Position numbers and translations under genes: made by a program
Shown: piece after piece, positions 15,971 through 24,263 of the stretch
Layout: each line of letters starts with the position of its first letter
Numbering within the stretch: the first letter of the stretch is position 1
DNA from: Burkholderia sp. OK233
GTDB lineage: Bacteria; Pseudomonadota; Gammaproteobacteria; Burkholderiales; Burkholderiaceae
Assembly: GCF_900230185.1 (NCBI RefSeq)
Contig: NZ_OCSR01000001.1
Coordinates: 3,782,001-3,846,000, forward strand
Reading direction: 5' to 3'
DNA length: 64,000 nucleotides
The notes under the pieces: model-generated
What the model saw: only the letters and a program-made list of their open reading frames with translations
What the model was told of the DNA's origin: nothing
The model's database searches: none

Positions 15971-18337
15971 TCAGCTATTGGTGCTCGTGCTGGTGGTGGA
16001 CACGCTGCGGGTGCTGTCGACATCATGCACGGGGCGGTGACCCTTCATGCCGCATACGCCGAAGCGTTCGAGCAGCGCCGGAATCGCTTCGACCGGCACC
16101 GGACGCGAGAACAGGAAACCCTGCGCCTCGATATGGCCGAGCGCGGCGAGCCACGCAATCTGCTCTTCGGTCTCGGTGCCTTCGACCACGACCGTGAGTC
16201 CGAGCGAACGCGCCAGGTTGACGATCGCGGTGACCATCACGCAGACACTGCGGTCGCCGGGAATCGCCTGGACGAACGACCGGTCCACCTTCAGCGTGTC
16301 GACCGAGAAGCGGTTCAGGTAGGAAAGCGACGAATAGCCTGTGCCGAAGTCGTCGAGCGCGATGCGTACGCCGAGGCGCTTCAACGCGAAGATTTTCTCC
16401 GACACGAGTTCGGGATATTCCATCATCGCCGTCTCGGTGATTTCGAGTTCGAGGCGGCGCGCGGAGATGCCGCTTTCCTCGATCGCGTGCGAGATGGTTT
16501 CGTACAGATCGCCGCGCCAGAACTGCACGGCGGAGATGTTCACCGCGAGCGAGAGCGTGTCGTAGCCCTGTTGCTGCCACAACGCCAGTTGGCGGCATGC
16601 AGTCTCGATCACGAAGTCGCCGATCGGCACGATCAGCCCGGTCGATTCGGCGACCGGAATGAATTCGTTGGCCGGAATCAAACCGTGTTGCGGATGGTTC
16701 CAGCGCACCAGCGCTTCGAAACCGGTGATGCAGCGGCGCGTCAGATCGATCTTCGGCTGATAGGCGAGGAACAACTGGCCTTCGGCGAGCGCGACGCGCA
16801 ACTGCTGCTCCCACTTCATCAAATGGTCCGCACGATGCGACAACTGCGGCGAATAGAACTGGTAGCAGTTCTTGCCCGCGTCTTTCGCGCTGTACATCGC
16901 GAGGTCGGCTTTTTTCAGAAGGTCGATCTCGCTCTCGTTGGCGACCGAGTAGAGCGCGATGCCGATGCTCGCGTGCAACACGAACGAACTGCCGCGCACT
17001 TCGAAAGGCTTGGAGAACGCCTCGGCTGCCGCTTCGGCGAGCGTGACGGAGCGCTTCTCGACGTCGTCGCCCTTGATCACTACGACGAACTCGTCGCCGC
17101 CGATGCGGCTCAAGGCGCCGCCGTCGCCCACCGCGGTGGCGAGACGCGACGCCGTCATTTGCAGCACGATGTCGCCGGCGTTGTGGCCTAGCGTGTCATT
17201 GACGGTCTTGAAGTTGTCCAGGTCGATGAAGAGAATCGCGAGGCGCCCGAGATTGGCAGGCTGCGCCACGTCGTGCCGCAATGTTTGCAGCGTCGCGTAG
17301 CGATTGCGCAATCCGGTCAGCAGATCGTACTCGACCAGATGCGTCATCTCGCGCTCGCGTCCGAGCAGCTTGCCGATCAAGCCGGTGGCCACCGCGAAGA
17401 AACTCAGCATCGCGAGCGAGATAAAACCGGCCATCAGCAGGTAGACGTTGCGCGTGTGGTTATAATCGGCGAATTCTTCGGCTTGCGACAGACCTACCAG
17501 CACGCCGAGCGGATAGCCGTCGATATGCCGGTACGAGACGATACGCGTGACGTTGTCGATCGAATCGACGTAGGTGCCCGATACGTGCTCCGAGGTCGGA
17601 TACGAGCCGCTCGCCGAGAATGAACCGTTGGCGCTGTCGGCGCTGCCGGTGCGGCGTGCCAGCACCGTACCGTTGTCCGAGATCACCGCGATCACGCCTT
17701 CACGGCCGATGGCCGCGTTGTTGTAGAAGTCGCTGGTGAAATAGCTCGGATCTTCGGAAACCACCACGACGCCCGCGAACGAGCCGTCGGGATGATTCAG
17801 ACGCCGCGTCATCTGCAAGGTCCAATGGCCGGATATGCGGCCGAGCACCGGCTTGCTGATAAACAACTGGTCGTCGTTTTCGTGTTCGTGGACCTTGAAG
17901 TGTTCGCGGTCCGACAGATCGATGTGCTTGGGATTGAGTTCGGCCGTGTTGGCGATCAGCGTGCCGTGCTCGTCGATCAGCGACACCTGCACCAGCGTCT
18001 CGCTCTGCACCACGCCTTTTTCCACCGTGCTGGCGAGGTCGAAATGATTCGGCGTTTTTTCAAACTCGTATTTGACGAAGCGGGTGATCTGGTCGACCTG
18101 ATGAATCGCCTTGACCGTGTGCTGCTCCAGCGCCGCGGAGAGAATCGCGGCAGAGGCCATCGCCTCACGATTCGTGGCTTCTTTCTCAACCGACAGGCGC
18201 GCGAAGATCACGGTCCAAAGCAGGATCAACACCAGCACGCCGAGCGCCGGAATGGCGAGCAAGGCACGGCGGCGCGACACGGCAGGGTCGCGGCGGGGTT
18301 TGGCTTCGCGCTGGTCGGAGAAGCGGAACTGGCTCAT
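15971..18337 (-). CDS. Membrane dual GGDEF-EAL protein with CACHE sensor
   Basis: 788 residues from ATG 18337; an upstream in-frame ATG at 18475 would add a poorly structured 46-residue leader. Order: a membrane helix (~35-55, ALGVLVLILLW), a periplasmic dCACHE-like sensor (~60-330), a second helix (LLMAGFISLAMLSFFAV), a GGDEF domain with an intact GGDEF signature, and an EAL domain with EALVRW, LEITETAMM, ALDDFGTGYSSL and EGTETEEQ. Cyclase and phosphodiesterase sites both look intact; no RxxD inhibitory site precedes GGDEF. It should make or degrade cyclic di-GMP in response to an extracytoplasmic ligand. The last residues are Ser/Thr-rich (STRSVSTTSTSTNS). Confidence 0.93.
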   Translation of the reverse strand: MSQFRFSDQREAKPRRDPAVSRRRALLAIPALGVLVLILLWTVIFARLSVEKEATNREAMASAAILSAALEQHTVKAIHQVDQITRFVKYEFEKTPNHFDLASTVEKGVVQSETLVQVSLIDEHGTLIANTAELNPKHIDLSDREHFKVHEHENDDQLFISKPVLGRISGHWTLQMTRRLNHPDGSFAGVVVVSEDPSYFTSDFYNNAAIGREGVIAVISDNGTVLARRTGSADSANGSFSASGSYPTSEHVSGTYVDSIDNVTRIVSYRHIDGYPLGVLVGLSQAEEFADYNHTRNVYLLMAGFISLAMLSFFAVATGLIGKLLGREREMTHLVEYDLLTGLRNRYATLQTLRHDVAQPANLGRLAILFIDLDNFKTVNDTLGHNAGDIVLQMTASRLATAVGDGGALSRIGGDEFVVVIKGDDVEKRSVTLAEAAAEAFSKPFEVRGSSFVLHASIGIALYSVANESEIDLLKKADLAMYSAKDAGKNCYQFYSPQLSHRADHLMKWEQQLRVALAEGQLFLAYQPKIDLTRRCITGFEALVRWNHPQHGLIPANEFIPVAESTGLIVPIGDFVIETACRQLALWQQQGYDTLSLAVNISAVQFWRGDLYETISHAIEESGISARRLELEITETAMMEYPELVSEKIFALKRLGVRIALDDFGTGYSSLSYLNRFSVDTLKVDRSFVQAIPGDRSVCVMVTAIVNLARSLGLTVVVEGTETEEQIAWLAALGHIEAQGFLFSRPVPVEAIPALLERFGVCGMKGHRPVHDVDSTRSVSTTSTSTNS

Positions 18338-18806
18338 CGGGCGGCCCGTTCCCTGGTGCCGGCCAGTTGCAACTGCGCGACCATTGACTGCGCTAATTTC
18401 ATGGGTGGCTGCATGGTGACCAAGGTGCCGGTACTGCTGCGCAGGGGAAGGGAGCGTGGCGTCGTGCCTGACCATCCGCAGGTCATCGGGTACGTTTCGA
18501 TATTACTTAATGCCACTGGATTAAGGAAGAGTCCACGCATCGGGTATACGCGGGCGCGACAGGCCGTCCCGGCCGGCTGAATTCGCAGCCGGCGCAGCCA
18601 GCCATGGGGCCGCGGCCTGGCAGTCGTTTTCGAATATTTCATCGGGATCTGGAATTCAGGTGTGCCAAGCCTCTTGTCATGCATGGTGCATTAATCGCGC
18701 AAACGGTGCGGCATTTTGTTGTTAAGCGTGGCCTGAAGCGGCGAAACACGGCCGCCGTTCAACGGCAGGCCGGCGCTCGCAAACGTGCAATCGAGCGCTG
18801 CGCCGT
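18338..18806. other. Intergenic region upstream of the GGDEF-EAL gene
   Basis: About 470 bases between the GGDEF-EAL start and the PhzF-like stop. Short open frames here lack ribosome binding sites and coding character. I see no terminator, RNA gene or repeat. Confidence 0.5.
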
Positions 18807-19718
18807 TCATGGCAACCGGAACGTACCGTCGACGATCGTCACCGACGGCCCACCGATCCACGTTTTGCCGGCTGCATCGTCGTAGTGCACCGAAACATTG
18901 CCGGCACGGCCCAGCATGGTGCCTTGGCGGACCGTGTAGTGTGAGCCGGGGCGCAATTGCTGGGCGCTCAGCAGGCCCGCAAGCGCGGCGTTCGCGCTAC
19001 CCGTAACCGGATCTTCGCCGACGCCGAAGCGACCGCCTGCCATCAGGCAGCGCACCTCGAAGGTGGCTGGGCCGTCAGCGCCGTGCGGGCCGTAGACGGC
19101 GAGACCGTGGGTATCCATCGCATGCACGAGGTCGGCGAGCGCGGCGGCATCGGGTTCGAGCGAGAGGCAGTCGCGCGCTGAATTGACGCGTACGACAAGC
19201 CATGGCGCACCATTGTCGACCGCGCAGGGCGTCGCGCTGAAGTCGATCGCGTCGCTACGCAAAGCCGTAGTTAGCGCCGCGTACCGATCCTGGGGAAGCG
19301 CTGTGACGCGCGCGGGCGGTGCGGCGAATGCCCATGTGTCCTGTGGGTCACCGGTCGATTCAGCCGGCGCCTTCAGCGCCTTCAATTCGACGAGACCCAC
19401 GCCGCATTGCTGCACGAGCTTGCCGGCCTGTTTCGGCCTGTACCCGCTTTCGAGCAGCGCATGTGCGGTGCCGAGTGTCGGATGACCGGCGAACGGCAAT
19501 TCGCCATGCGTCGTGAAGATACGCACGCGATAGTCGGCGGCCGGGTCGGTCGGCTTCAGCAGGAAGGTCGTTTCGGAAAGATTGGTCCAGTGCGCGATGG
19601 CCTGCATCTGATCCGCATCGAGTGCATCGGCATCGAACACGACTGCAAGTGGATTGCCTTTGAACGGCACCGACGTGAACACGTCGACTTGTTTAAAACG
19701 AACGGTGTGAGCGGTCAT
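18807..19718 (-). CDS. PhzF-family isomerase-like protein
   Basis: 303 residues from ATG 19718 (MTAHTVRFKQVDVF). PhzF-fold hallmarks are present: VPFKGNPLAVV near the start, NLSETTFL with the catalytic-type Glu, GHPTLGTAHAL, and the second-half FGVGEDPVTGSANAAL. Members are diaminopimelate-epimerase-like isomerases with an acid/base Glu; the substrate is unknown outside phenazine biosynthesis, and no other phz gene is near. It follows ridA by 181 bases on the same strand and probably belongs to the amino-acid-related cluster running from 22379 downward. Confidence 0.9.
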   Translation of the reverse strand: MTAHTVRFKQVDVFTSVPFKGNPLAVVFDADALDADQMQAIAHWTNLSETTFLLKPTDPAADYRVRIFTTHGELPFAGHPTLGTAHALLESGYRPKQAGKLVQQCGVGLVELKALKAPAESTGDPQDTWAFAAPPARVTALPQDRYAALTTALRSDAIDFSATPCAVDNGAPWLVVRVNSARDCLSLEPDAAALADLVHAMDTHGLAVYGPHGADGPATFEVRCLMAGGRFGVGEDPVTGSANAALAGLLSAQQLRPGSHYTVRQGTMLGRAGNVSVHYDDAAGKTWIGGPSVTIVDGTFRLP

Positions 19719-19899
19719 CAGGCGCAATCCGGCGAATCCAGCAGATTGATAGGGTTCGCGGATTCTATCTGGTGACAAAGGAACGATCTACCTCGCCACA
19801 AATGCAAAACGCGCCGCAGGTGACAGACACCTCGCGACGCGTTCAGTACGCTCGGAACGACCGGCCGGGCGAACCGGCAGCCGAACCTGTTGGCGGTTG

Positions 19900-20364
19900 T
19901 TATTCGACTTCGGCGATCATCTCGATCTCGACGCACGCGCCGAGCGGAATCTGCGCCACGCCGAACGCCGAGCGCGCATGTTTGCCGCGCTCGCCGAACA
20001 CGTCCGCGATCAGTTCGGAGGCGCCGTTGGTCACCAGATGCTGCTCGGTGAACTCGAGCGTCGAGTTGACGAGGCTCATCAGCTTGACGATGCGTGTGAC
20101 GCGGTTCAGGTCGCCTACATGCGTATGCAGCGTGGCGAGCAGGTCGATCGCGATGGAGCGCGCGGCGGCCTTGCCTTCTTCGGTGGTGAGGGTGGCGCCG
20201 AGCTTGCCGGCCCACACCTTGCCGTCTTTCTTCGCGATGTGGCCCGACAGGTACACCGTGTTGCCGCTTTGCGCGCTCATCACATAGGCGGCTGCCGGCG
20301 CGCCTGCGCTCGGCAGTTCGATGCCCAGTTCCTTAAGCTTGTCGTACACATTTGTTTGAGCCAT
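19900..20364 (-). CDS. RidA/YjgF/UK114-family protein
   Basis: 154 residues from ATG 20364 with AAGGACAC upstream. It belongs to the longer RidA subgroup: GNTVYLSGHIAKKDGKVWAGK, then a helical mid-section and VNSTLEF...HLVTNGASELIADVFGERGKHARSAFGVAQIPLGACVEIE, including the conserved trimer-interface Arg-Ser. RidA proteins hydrolyse reactive enamine/imine intermediates released by PLP enzymes, which fits its place directly downstream of an aminotransferase gene (53 bases). Confidence 0.92.
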   Translation of the reverse strand: MAQTNVYDKLKELGIELPSAGAPAAAYVMSAQSGNTVYLSGHIAKKDGKVWAGKLGATLTTEEGKAAARSIAIDLLATLHTHVGDLNRVTRIVKLMSLVNSTLEFTEQHLVTNGASELIADVFGERGKHARSAFGVAQIPLGACVEIEMIAEVE

Positions 20365-20417
20365 GGTGTGTCCTTGGTCAGTAGTGAAATTCGGTGACGC
20401 GGGTCGGTCGGGACGGC

Positions 20418-21614
20418 TTAGACCTTCGCGCGGATCAGCGCCGCGAGACGCGACACGCCTTCGTCGATCTTGGCCGGCGGCACCGTGACGAACGACAGGC
20501 GCAACGTGTTGTGCTGGGCTTCGCTCGCGAAGAACGGACCGCCCGGCACGAACGCGACATTCTGCGCGACGGCTTCTTCGAGCAGCTTCATGCTGTCGAT
20601 CTGCGCGGGCAAATTCACCCACACGAACATGCCGCCTTCCGGACGGTTCCAGCTTACGCCTTCCGGCATGTAGCGTTCGAGCGAGGCGAGCATCGCCGTA
20701 CATTGATCGCGATACAGCTCGCGAATGGTCGGCACGTGCGTGTCGAGGAAGCCGTCCTTGATCACTTCGTACACGATGCGTTGCGTGAAGCTCGGCGTGT
20801 GCAGATCGGTGGCTTGCTTGGCCTGCACCAGCTTGAAGATCAACTCTTCGGGCGCAATGATGTAGCCGACCCGCAGGCCCGGCGCCAGCACTTTCGAGAA
20901 CGAGCCGAGATGGACGATGTGATCCGGCGCCATCGACAGCATGGTGGGCAGCGGCTCACCCGCGTAGTCGAGCGCGCCGTAGGGATCGTCTTCGATCACC
21001 GGGAACGGTGCGGTCTTCGCGAACGCGGCCAATGCACGGCGGCGTTCGATCGGCAGGCGGCGGCCCGTCGGATTCTGGAAATTCGGTTGCGCGTACAGGA
21101 GGCGTGCGCCGGCCGTCAGCTCGGGGGTGAGCGCTTCGGGAATCAGGCCTTGCTCGTCGGTCGGCACTTGCACGTAGCGCGGCTCGTACATCGAGAACGA
21201 TTGCAGCGCGCCGAGGTAAGTCGGCGTTTCGACCAGCACGGGGCTGTCCGGGCACACCAGCACTTTGCCGAGCAGGTCGAGCGCCTGCTGCGAGCCGGTC
21301 GTGATCAGGACCTGCGAAGGACGAATCTGCGCGCCGTTCACCGAATAGCGTTGCGCGATCCATTCACGCAGCGGCAGATAGCCTTCGGTCGCGCTGTATT
21401 GCAGCGCCGCGGCGGGCGCGTCGCGCAGAATGCGGTCGGCTGCTTCGCGCATGCGCTCGGCCGGGAAGGTCGCCGGCGAGGGCAGGCCGCCCGCGAACGA
21501 AATGACTTCGGGCCGTTCCGTGACCTTCAGGATCTCGCGGATCACCGAGCTCGTGAGCTTGCGTGCGCGTTCGGACAGTTGCCACGTGGGGGCTTTCAAG
21601 TCGCTTTGGTCCAT
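20418..21614 (-). CDS. PLP-dependent class I/II aminotransferase
   Basis: 398 residues. It is a fold-type I aminotransferase with GSQQALDLLGKVL, QPNFQNPTGR, EDDPYGALDY and the PLP-lysine motif SFSKVLAPGLRVGY. The overall form is that of the alpha-aminoadipate/LysN-like and aromatic aminotransferase group, but the amino-acid substrate cannot be read from sequence. Unlike the divergent MocR protein it has no DNA-binding domain. It sits between a glyoxalase-like gene and ridA on one strand, so the deaminated or imine products may be cleared by RidA. Confidence 0.92.
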   Translation of the reverse strand: MDQSDLKAPTWQLSERARKLTSSVIREILKVTERPEVISFAGGLPSPATFPAERMREAADRILRDAPAAALQYSATEGYLPLREWIAQRYSVNGAQIRPSQVLITTGSQQALDLLGKVLVCPDSPVLVETPTYLGALQSFSMYEPRYVQVPTDEQGLIPEALTPELTAGARLLYAQPNFQNPTGRRLPIERRRALAAFAKTAPFPVIEDDPYGALDYAGEPLPTMLSMAPDHIVHLGSFSKVLAPGLRVGYIIAPEELIFKLVQAKQATDLHTPSFTQRIVYEVIKDGFLDTHVPTIRELYRDQCTAMLASLERYMPEGVSWNRPEGGMFVWVNLPAQIDSMKLLEEAVAQNVAFVPGGPFFASEAQHNTLRLSFVTVPPAKIDEGVSRLAALIRAKV

Positions 21615-21689
21615 GGTCTCCTCTGCTGGTATCTCTGGAACCGGTCAAAACTTCGATTATCGCGCGAGTTGACGACCCGCGCGCGCTGC

Positions 21690-22379
21690 TTATTTAAGGG
21701 TCCGTAGACCCTCGGGTGTTTCAAACTCGGCGACGAGCGCCGGCGCGCCTTCCGTTGGCTCGAGTGCGATCAGGTGCGCCGCGCCCAGCCAACGCAATTG
21801 CGCAGCGATCGTATCGGCCTGCGGATGTGCTGCTTTCAAAGCTTTCAGGACAATGTCCGTTTCCGGTAGGACCGCCGTCGGATGCCGCGGCGTGTCCCAC
21901 TGGATCAGCGACGGCACCACGCCGTCGCCGGCGCCTTGCCACGCGGGGAAGGCGCCATCGTCAGGCACCGACAGGCTCCACGTGAAATCGCCGCGCGTCA
22001 TCGGCACGATCGGTGCGATGCGCAGCGGATACTGCGTTTGCCATGCTGTGAGCTGCTTTGGCCGGTCGACTCGGGCGACCCAGTGCGACAGGTACGGGCC
22101 ATTTTCGAGCCGCGCTTGCGTCGCCGGATCGTCGAGGGCGAACAGGCGGGCACGAGGCGCAGCATCATCCGCGGGTTCCGCTGCCTGCGGGTCGATCGCG
22201 ATCACCTCCAGATACACGCCGCCCCACAGATTCAGCAGACGATTGTGCGTGCGCATCAGCGGATGCGCGCCGCCGCCGGCCGGTGCGACGCCGAGCGTGT
22301 CGGCAACGTACTGCGTGCCCTCGTCGAGGGTACGGGCGGAAATCACGAGGTGATCGAGACGGAGCGAATGGGCAGTCAT
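21690..22379 (-). CDS. Glyoxalase-like (VOC superfamily) protein
   Basis: 229 residues beginning MTAHSLRLDHLVI, matching the Glyoxalase_3 type: RLDHLVISARTL, then a Gly-rich HPLMRTHNRLL segment, YLEVIAIDP, and SHWVARVD. It may be a metal-dependent lyase or isomerase, but the catalytic specificity is unknown. It is first in the minus-strand set, facing the MocR gene across 279 bases, so it is a likely target of that regulator. Confidence 0.82.
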   Translation of the reverse strand: MTAHSLRLDHLVISARTLDEGTQYVADTLGVAPAGGGAHPLMRTHNRLLNLWGGVYLEVIAIDPQAAEPADDAAPRARLFALDDPATQARLENGPYLSHWVARVDRPKQLTAWQTQYPLRIAPIVPMTRGDFTWSLSVPDDGAFPAWQGAGDGVVPSLIQWDTPRHPTAVLPETDIVLKALKAAHPQADTIAAQLRWLGAAHLIALEPTEGAPALVAEFETPEGLRTLK

Positions 22380-22570
22380 GGCGGATCAGGAAAACGGTTT
22401 CTGCGGTAAGCCGGAACACGCGCCGGGTGCGGCAGCAGCGTTGCCGGGGTCGTAAGCATAACCGTTTGCCGGGTCGGCGGGCCAGGCGGATGGCGTTTGG
22501 GCGGGTCTTGCCCGAGCTCGCTCGTGAGCGGCGGGATGCAACCTGCGCCGCTTCATCATCCGTTGCTTAT

Positions 22571-22594
22571 CTTAAATGTAGCCTTAAATGTAGC
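22571..22594. repeat. 12-bp tandem repeat in the MocR control region
   Basis: CTTAAATGTAGC occurs twice without a gap (22571-22582 and 22583-22594), 65-88 bases upstream of the MocR ATG and inside the divergent promoter region. Confidence 0.6.
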
Positions 22595-22613
22595 GGCGGC
22601 GACCGGCACAGTA

Positions 22614-22645
22614 ACGGTACAATCGACTCGATACCGTTCGGTACA
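22614..22645. promoter_or_regulatory. Putative MocR operator (direct and inverted GGTACA/TACCG repeats)
   Basis: ACGGTACA at 22614-22621 and CGGTACA at 22639-22645 are direct repeats 24 bp apart; TACCGT at 22632-22637 is an inverted copy that pairs with either of them. MocR/GabR-type regulators bind repeated hexamers next to their own promoter, and this array lies 14-45 bases before the MocR start. Confidence 0.5.
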
Positions 22646-22658
22646 GTTGGAGCCCGCA

Positions 22659-24113
22659 ATGTCCGTCCCGCTTACCCAGATTCCTACTCCGCACGATACG
22701 ACGTCGCTGACGCTGGTCGAGCAGCTCGTTCAGTGGGCGCGCCGCCGCATCGAGGAGCGCGTGTTCCGTCCCGGCATGCGCATGCCGTCGATCCGCAAGC
22801 TGGCGCTGGACAAGGGCGTATCGCGCTTCACCGTGGTCGAGGCGTATGAGCGGCTGGTGGCGCAGGGCTACCTGGAGTCGCGGCGCGGCTCCGGCTTCTA
22901 TGTGCGCGAACGATTGGGCGCTGCGCCGACGGCTGAAATCCGCACGATCGCCGCAGCGGCGCCCGCGCCCGCCACGATCGATGTCGTCTGGCTGCTGCGC
23001 AACATGTTGCATACGGGCGCGCGCCCCGAGCGCAGTCCGGGCCTCGGCTACTTGCCGGGCCGTTGGCTCGACGGCGATCTGATCACCAACGCGCTGCGCA
23101 CGCTAGGCCGGCAAAGCGGCGCGCAGATGCTCGGCATCGGCACGCCGCAGGGCTTTTTGCCGCTGCGCCAGCAGTTGCAGACGCGCCTGGAGGAGCTGGA
23201 AATCGGCGCTTCGCCGGATCAGATCGTGATGGTCTCCGGCATCACCCAAGCGATCGATCTGATTTCGCGGATCTACGTGAAGCCGGGCGATGCGGTGATC
23301 GTCGGCGATCCGGCCTGGTTTCAGATGTTCGGGCGTTTCGCGTCGCAAGGCGCGCGGCTGGTCGGCATGCCGTACACGCCGGATGGGCCGGACCTCGATG
23401 CGCTCGAGTCGCTTGTCGAGACCTGGCGGCCGAAAATGCTGGTGATCAATTCGGTGTTGCAGAATCCGACCGGCACTTCGCTCACAGCCGCGCAGGCGTT
23501 CCGCATTCTGCGTCTCGCCGAGGCCTACGACTTCATCGTCGTCGAAGACGATATTTACGGCGATCTGTGCCCGCCGAGCTATCCTGGCACGCGTCTCGCG
23601 AGCCTCGACCAGTTGAAGCGCGTGATCTACCTGGGCAGCTTTTCGAAGACGCTCGCGCCCAATCTGCGCGTGGGTTTTATCGCCTGCGCGCCCGAAGTGG
23701 CCACGGCCGTCAGCGATCAGAAAATGCTGGTTGGCATGACGAGCCCCGAACTGAACGAGCGCGTGCTCTACAAGATTCTCACTGAGGGTCATTATCGCCG
23801 GCACGTCGAGCGGCTGCGCGCGCGGCTCGACGGCGTGCGCGAAAAATCGGTGCGGATGCTCGAAAAGACCGGCATGAAGCTGTTTCTGACGCCCGCGGCG
23901 GGCATGTTCCTGTGGGCCGACACGGGCGTCGATGCGAGCGCGCTCGCAGCCGCCGGCCACGAAGAAGGCTTTCTGCTGACGCCTGGCAGCCTGTTTTCTC
24001 CGCTGCAATCGCCCACCACGTGGATGCGCTTCAACATCGCCAACTGCGGCGATCCTGAGCTGTCGACGTTCCTGTGCCGCTATCTGGACAGCGTCGCGCG
24101 GCGCGCCTCTTGA
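22659..24113 (+). CDS. MocR-type GntR/aminotransferase regulator
   Basis: 484 residues from ATG 22659. The N-terminal GntR winged helix (about 15-85) includes RPGMRMPSIRKLALDKGVSR and RGSGFYV. It is linked to a full fold-type I aminotransferase domain with NPTGTS, EDDIYGDLC and the PLP-lysine motif SFSKTLAPNLRVGF. MocR proteins use PLP, often with an amino acid, as the effector. It is divergent from the glyoxalase-aminotransferase-RidA-PhzF set, which it probably controls. Its stop codon lies inside the -35 element of the htpG promoter. Confidence 0.93.
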   Translation: MSVPLTQIPTPHDTTSLTLVEQLVQWARRRIEERVFRPGMRMPSIRKLALDKGVSRFTVVEAYERLVAQGYLESRRGSGFYVRERLGAAPTAEIRTIAAAAPAPATIDVVWLLRNMLHTGARPERSPGLGYLPGRWLDGDLITNALRTLGRQSGAQMLGIGTPQGFLPLRQQLQTRLEELEIGASPDQIVMVSGITQAIDLISRIYVKPGDAVIVGDPAWFQMFGRFASQGARLVGMPYTPDGPDLDALESLVETWRPKMLVINSVLQNPTGTSLTAAQAFRILRLAEAYDFIVVEDDIYGDLCPPSYPGTRLASLDQLKRVIYLGSFSKTLAPNLRVGFIACAPEVATAVSDQKMLVGMTSPELNERVLYKILTEGHYRRHVERLRARLDGVREKSVRMLEKTGMKLFLTPAAGMFLWADTGVDASALAAAGHEEGFLLTPGSLFSPLQSPTTWMRFNIANCGDPELSTFLCRYLDSVARRAS

Positions 24114-24138
24114 AACCGCGCCGGGCTGCCCCAACTTA
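24109..24138 (+). promoter_or_regulatory. Sigma-32-type heat-shock promoter of htpG
   Basis: CTTGAAA (24109-24115), a 13-bp spacer and CCCCAACTTA (24129-24138) match the sigma-32 consensus closely. The -35 overlaps the TGA stop of the MocR gene. The predicted transcript starts near 24145, leaving a leader of about 120 bases before the htpG ATG. Confidence 0.8.
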
Positions 24139-24263
24139 GCGGCGACACGGCAATCCGGTAGTCCGGCGGCACGGCCCCGGCGGCCCAAGAGGGGCCCAAG
24201 CGGCTCGCGGCCGTGCGCCACGCCTGACTAGAACCCCATTCGTAACAGAGAGGAAGTCCGACC

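Noticed and set aside
16025..17191. A 388-codon plus-strand frame opposite the GGDEF-EAL gene
   Set aside because: Shadow of a gene with clear catalytic motifs; no ribosome binding site or family likeness.
18807..19718. Phenazine biosynthesis locus suggested by the PhzF-like gene
   Set aside because: No phzA-E or phzG homologue is present; PhzF-fold proteins are common outside phenazine pathways.
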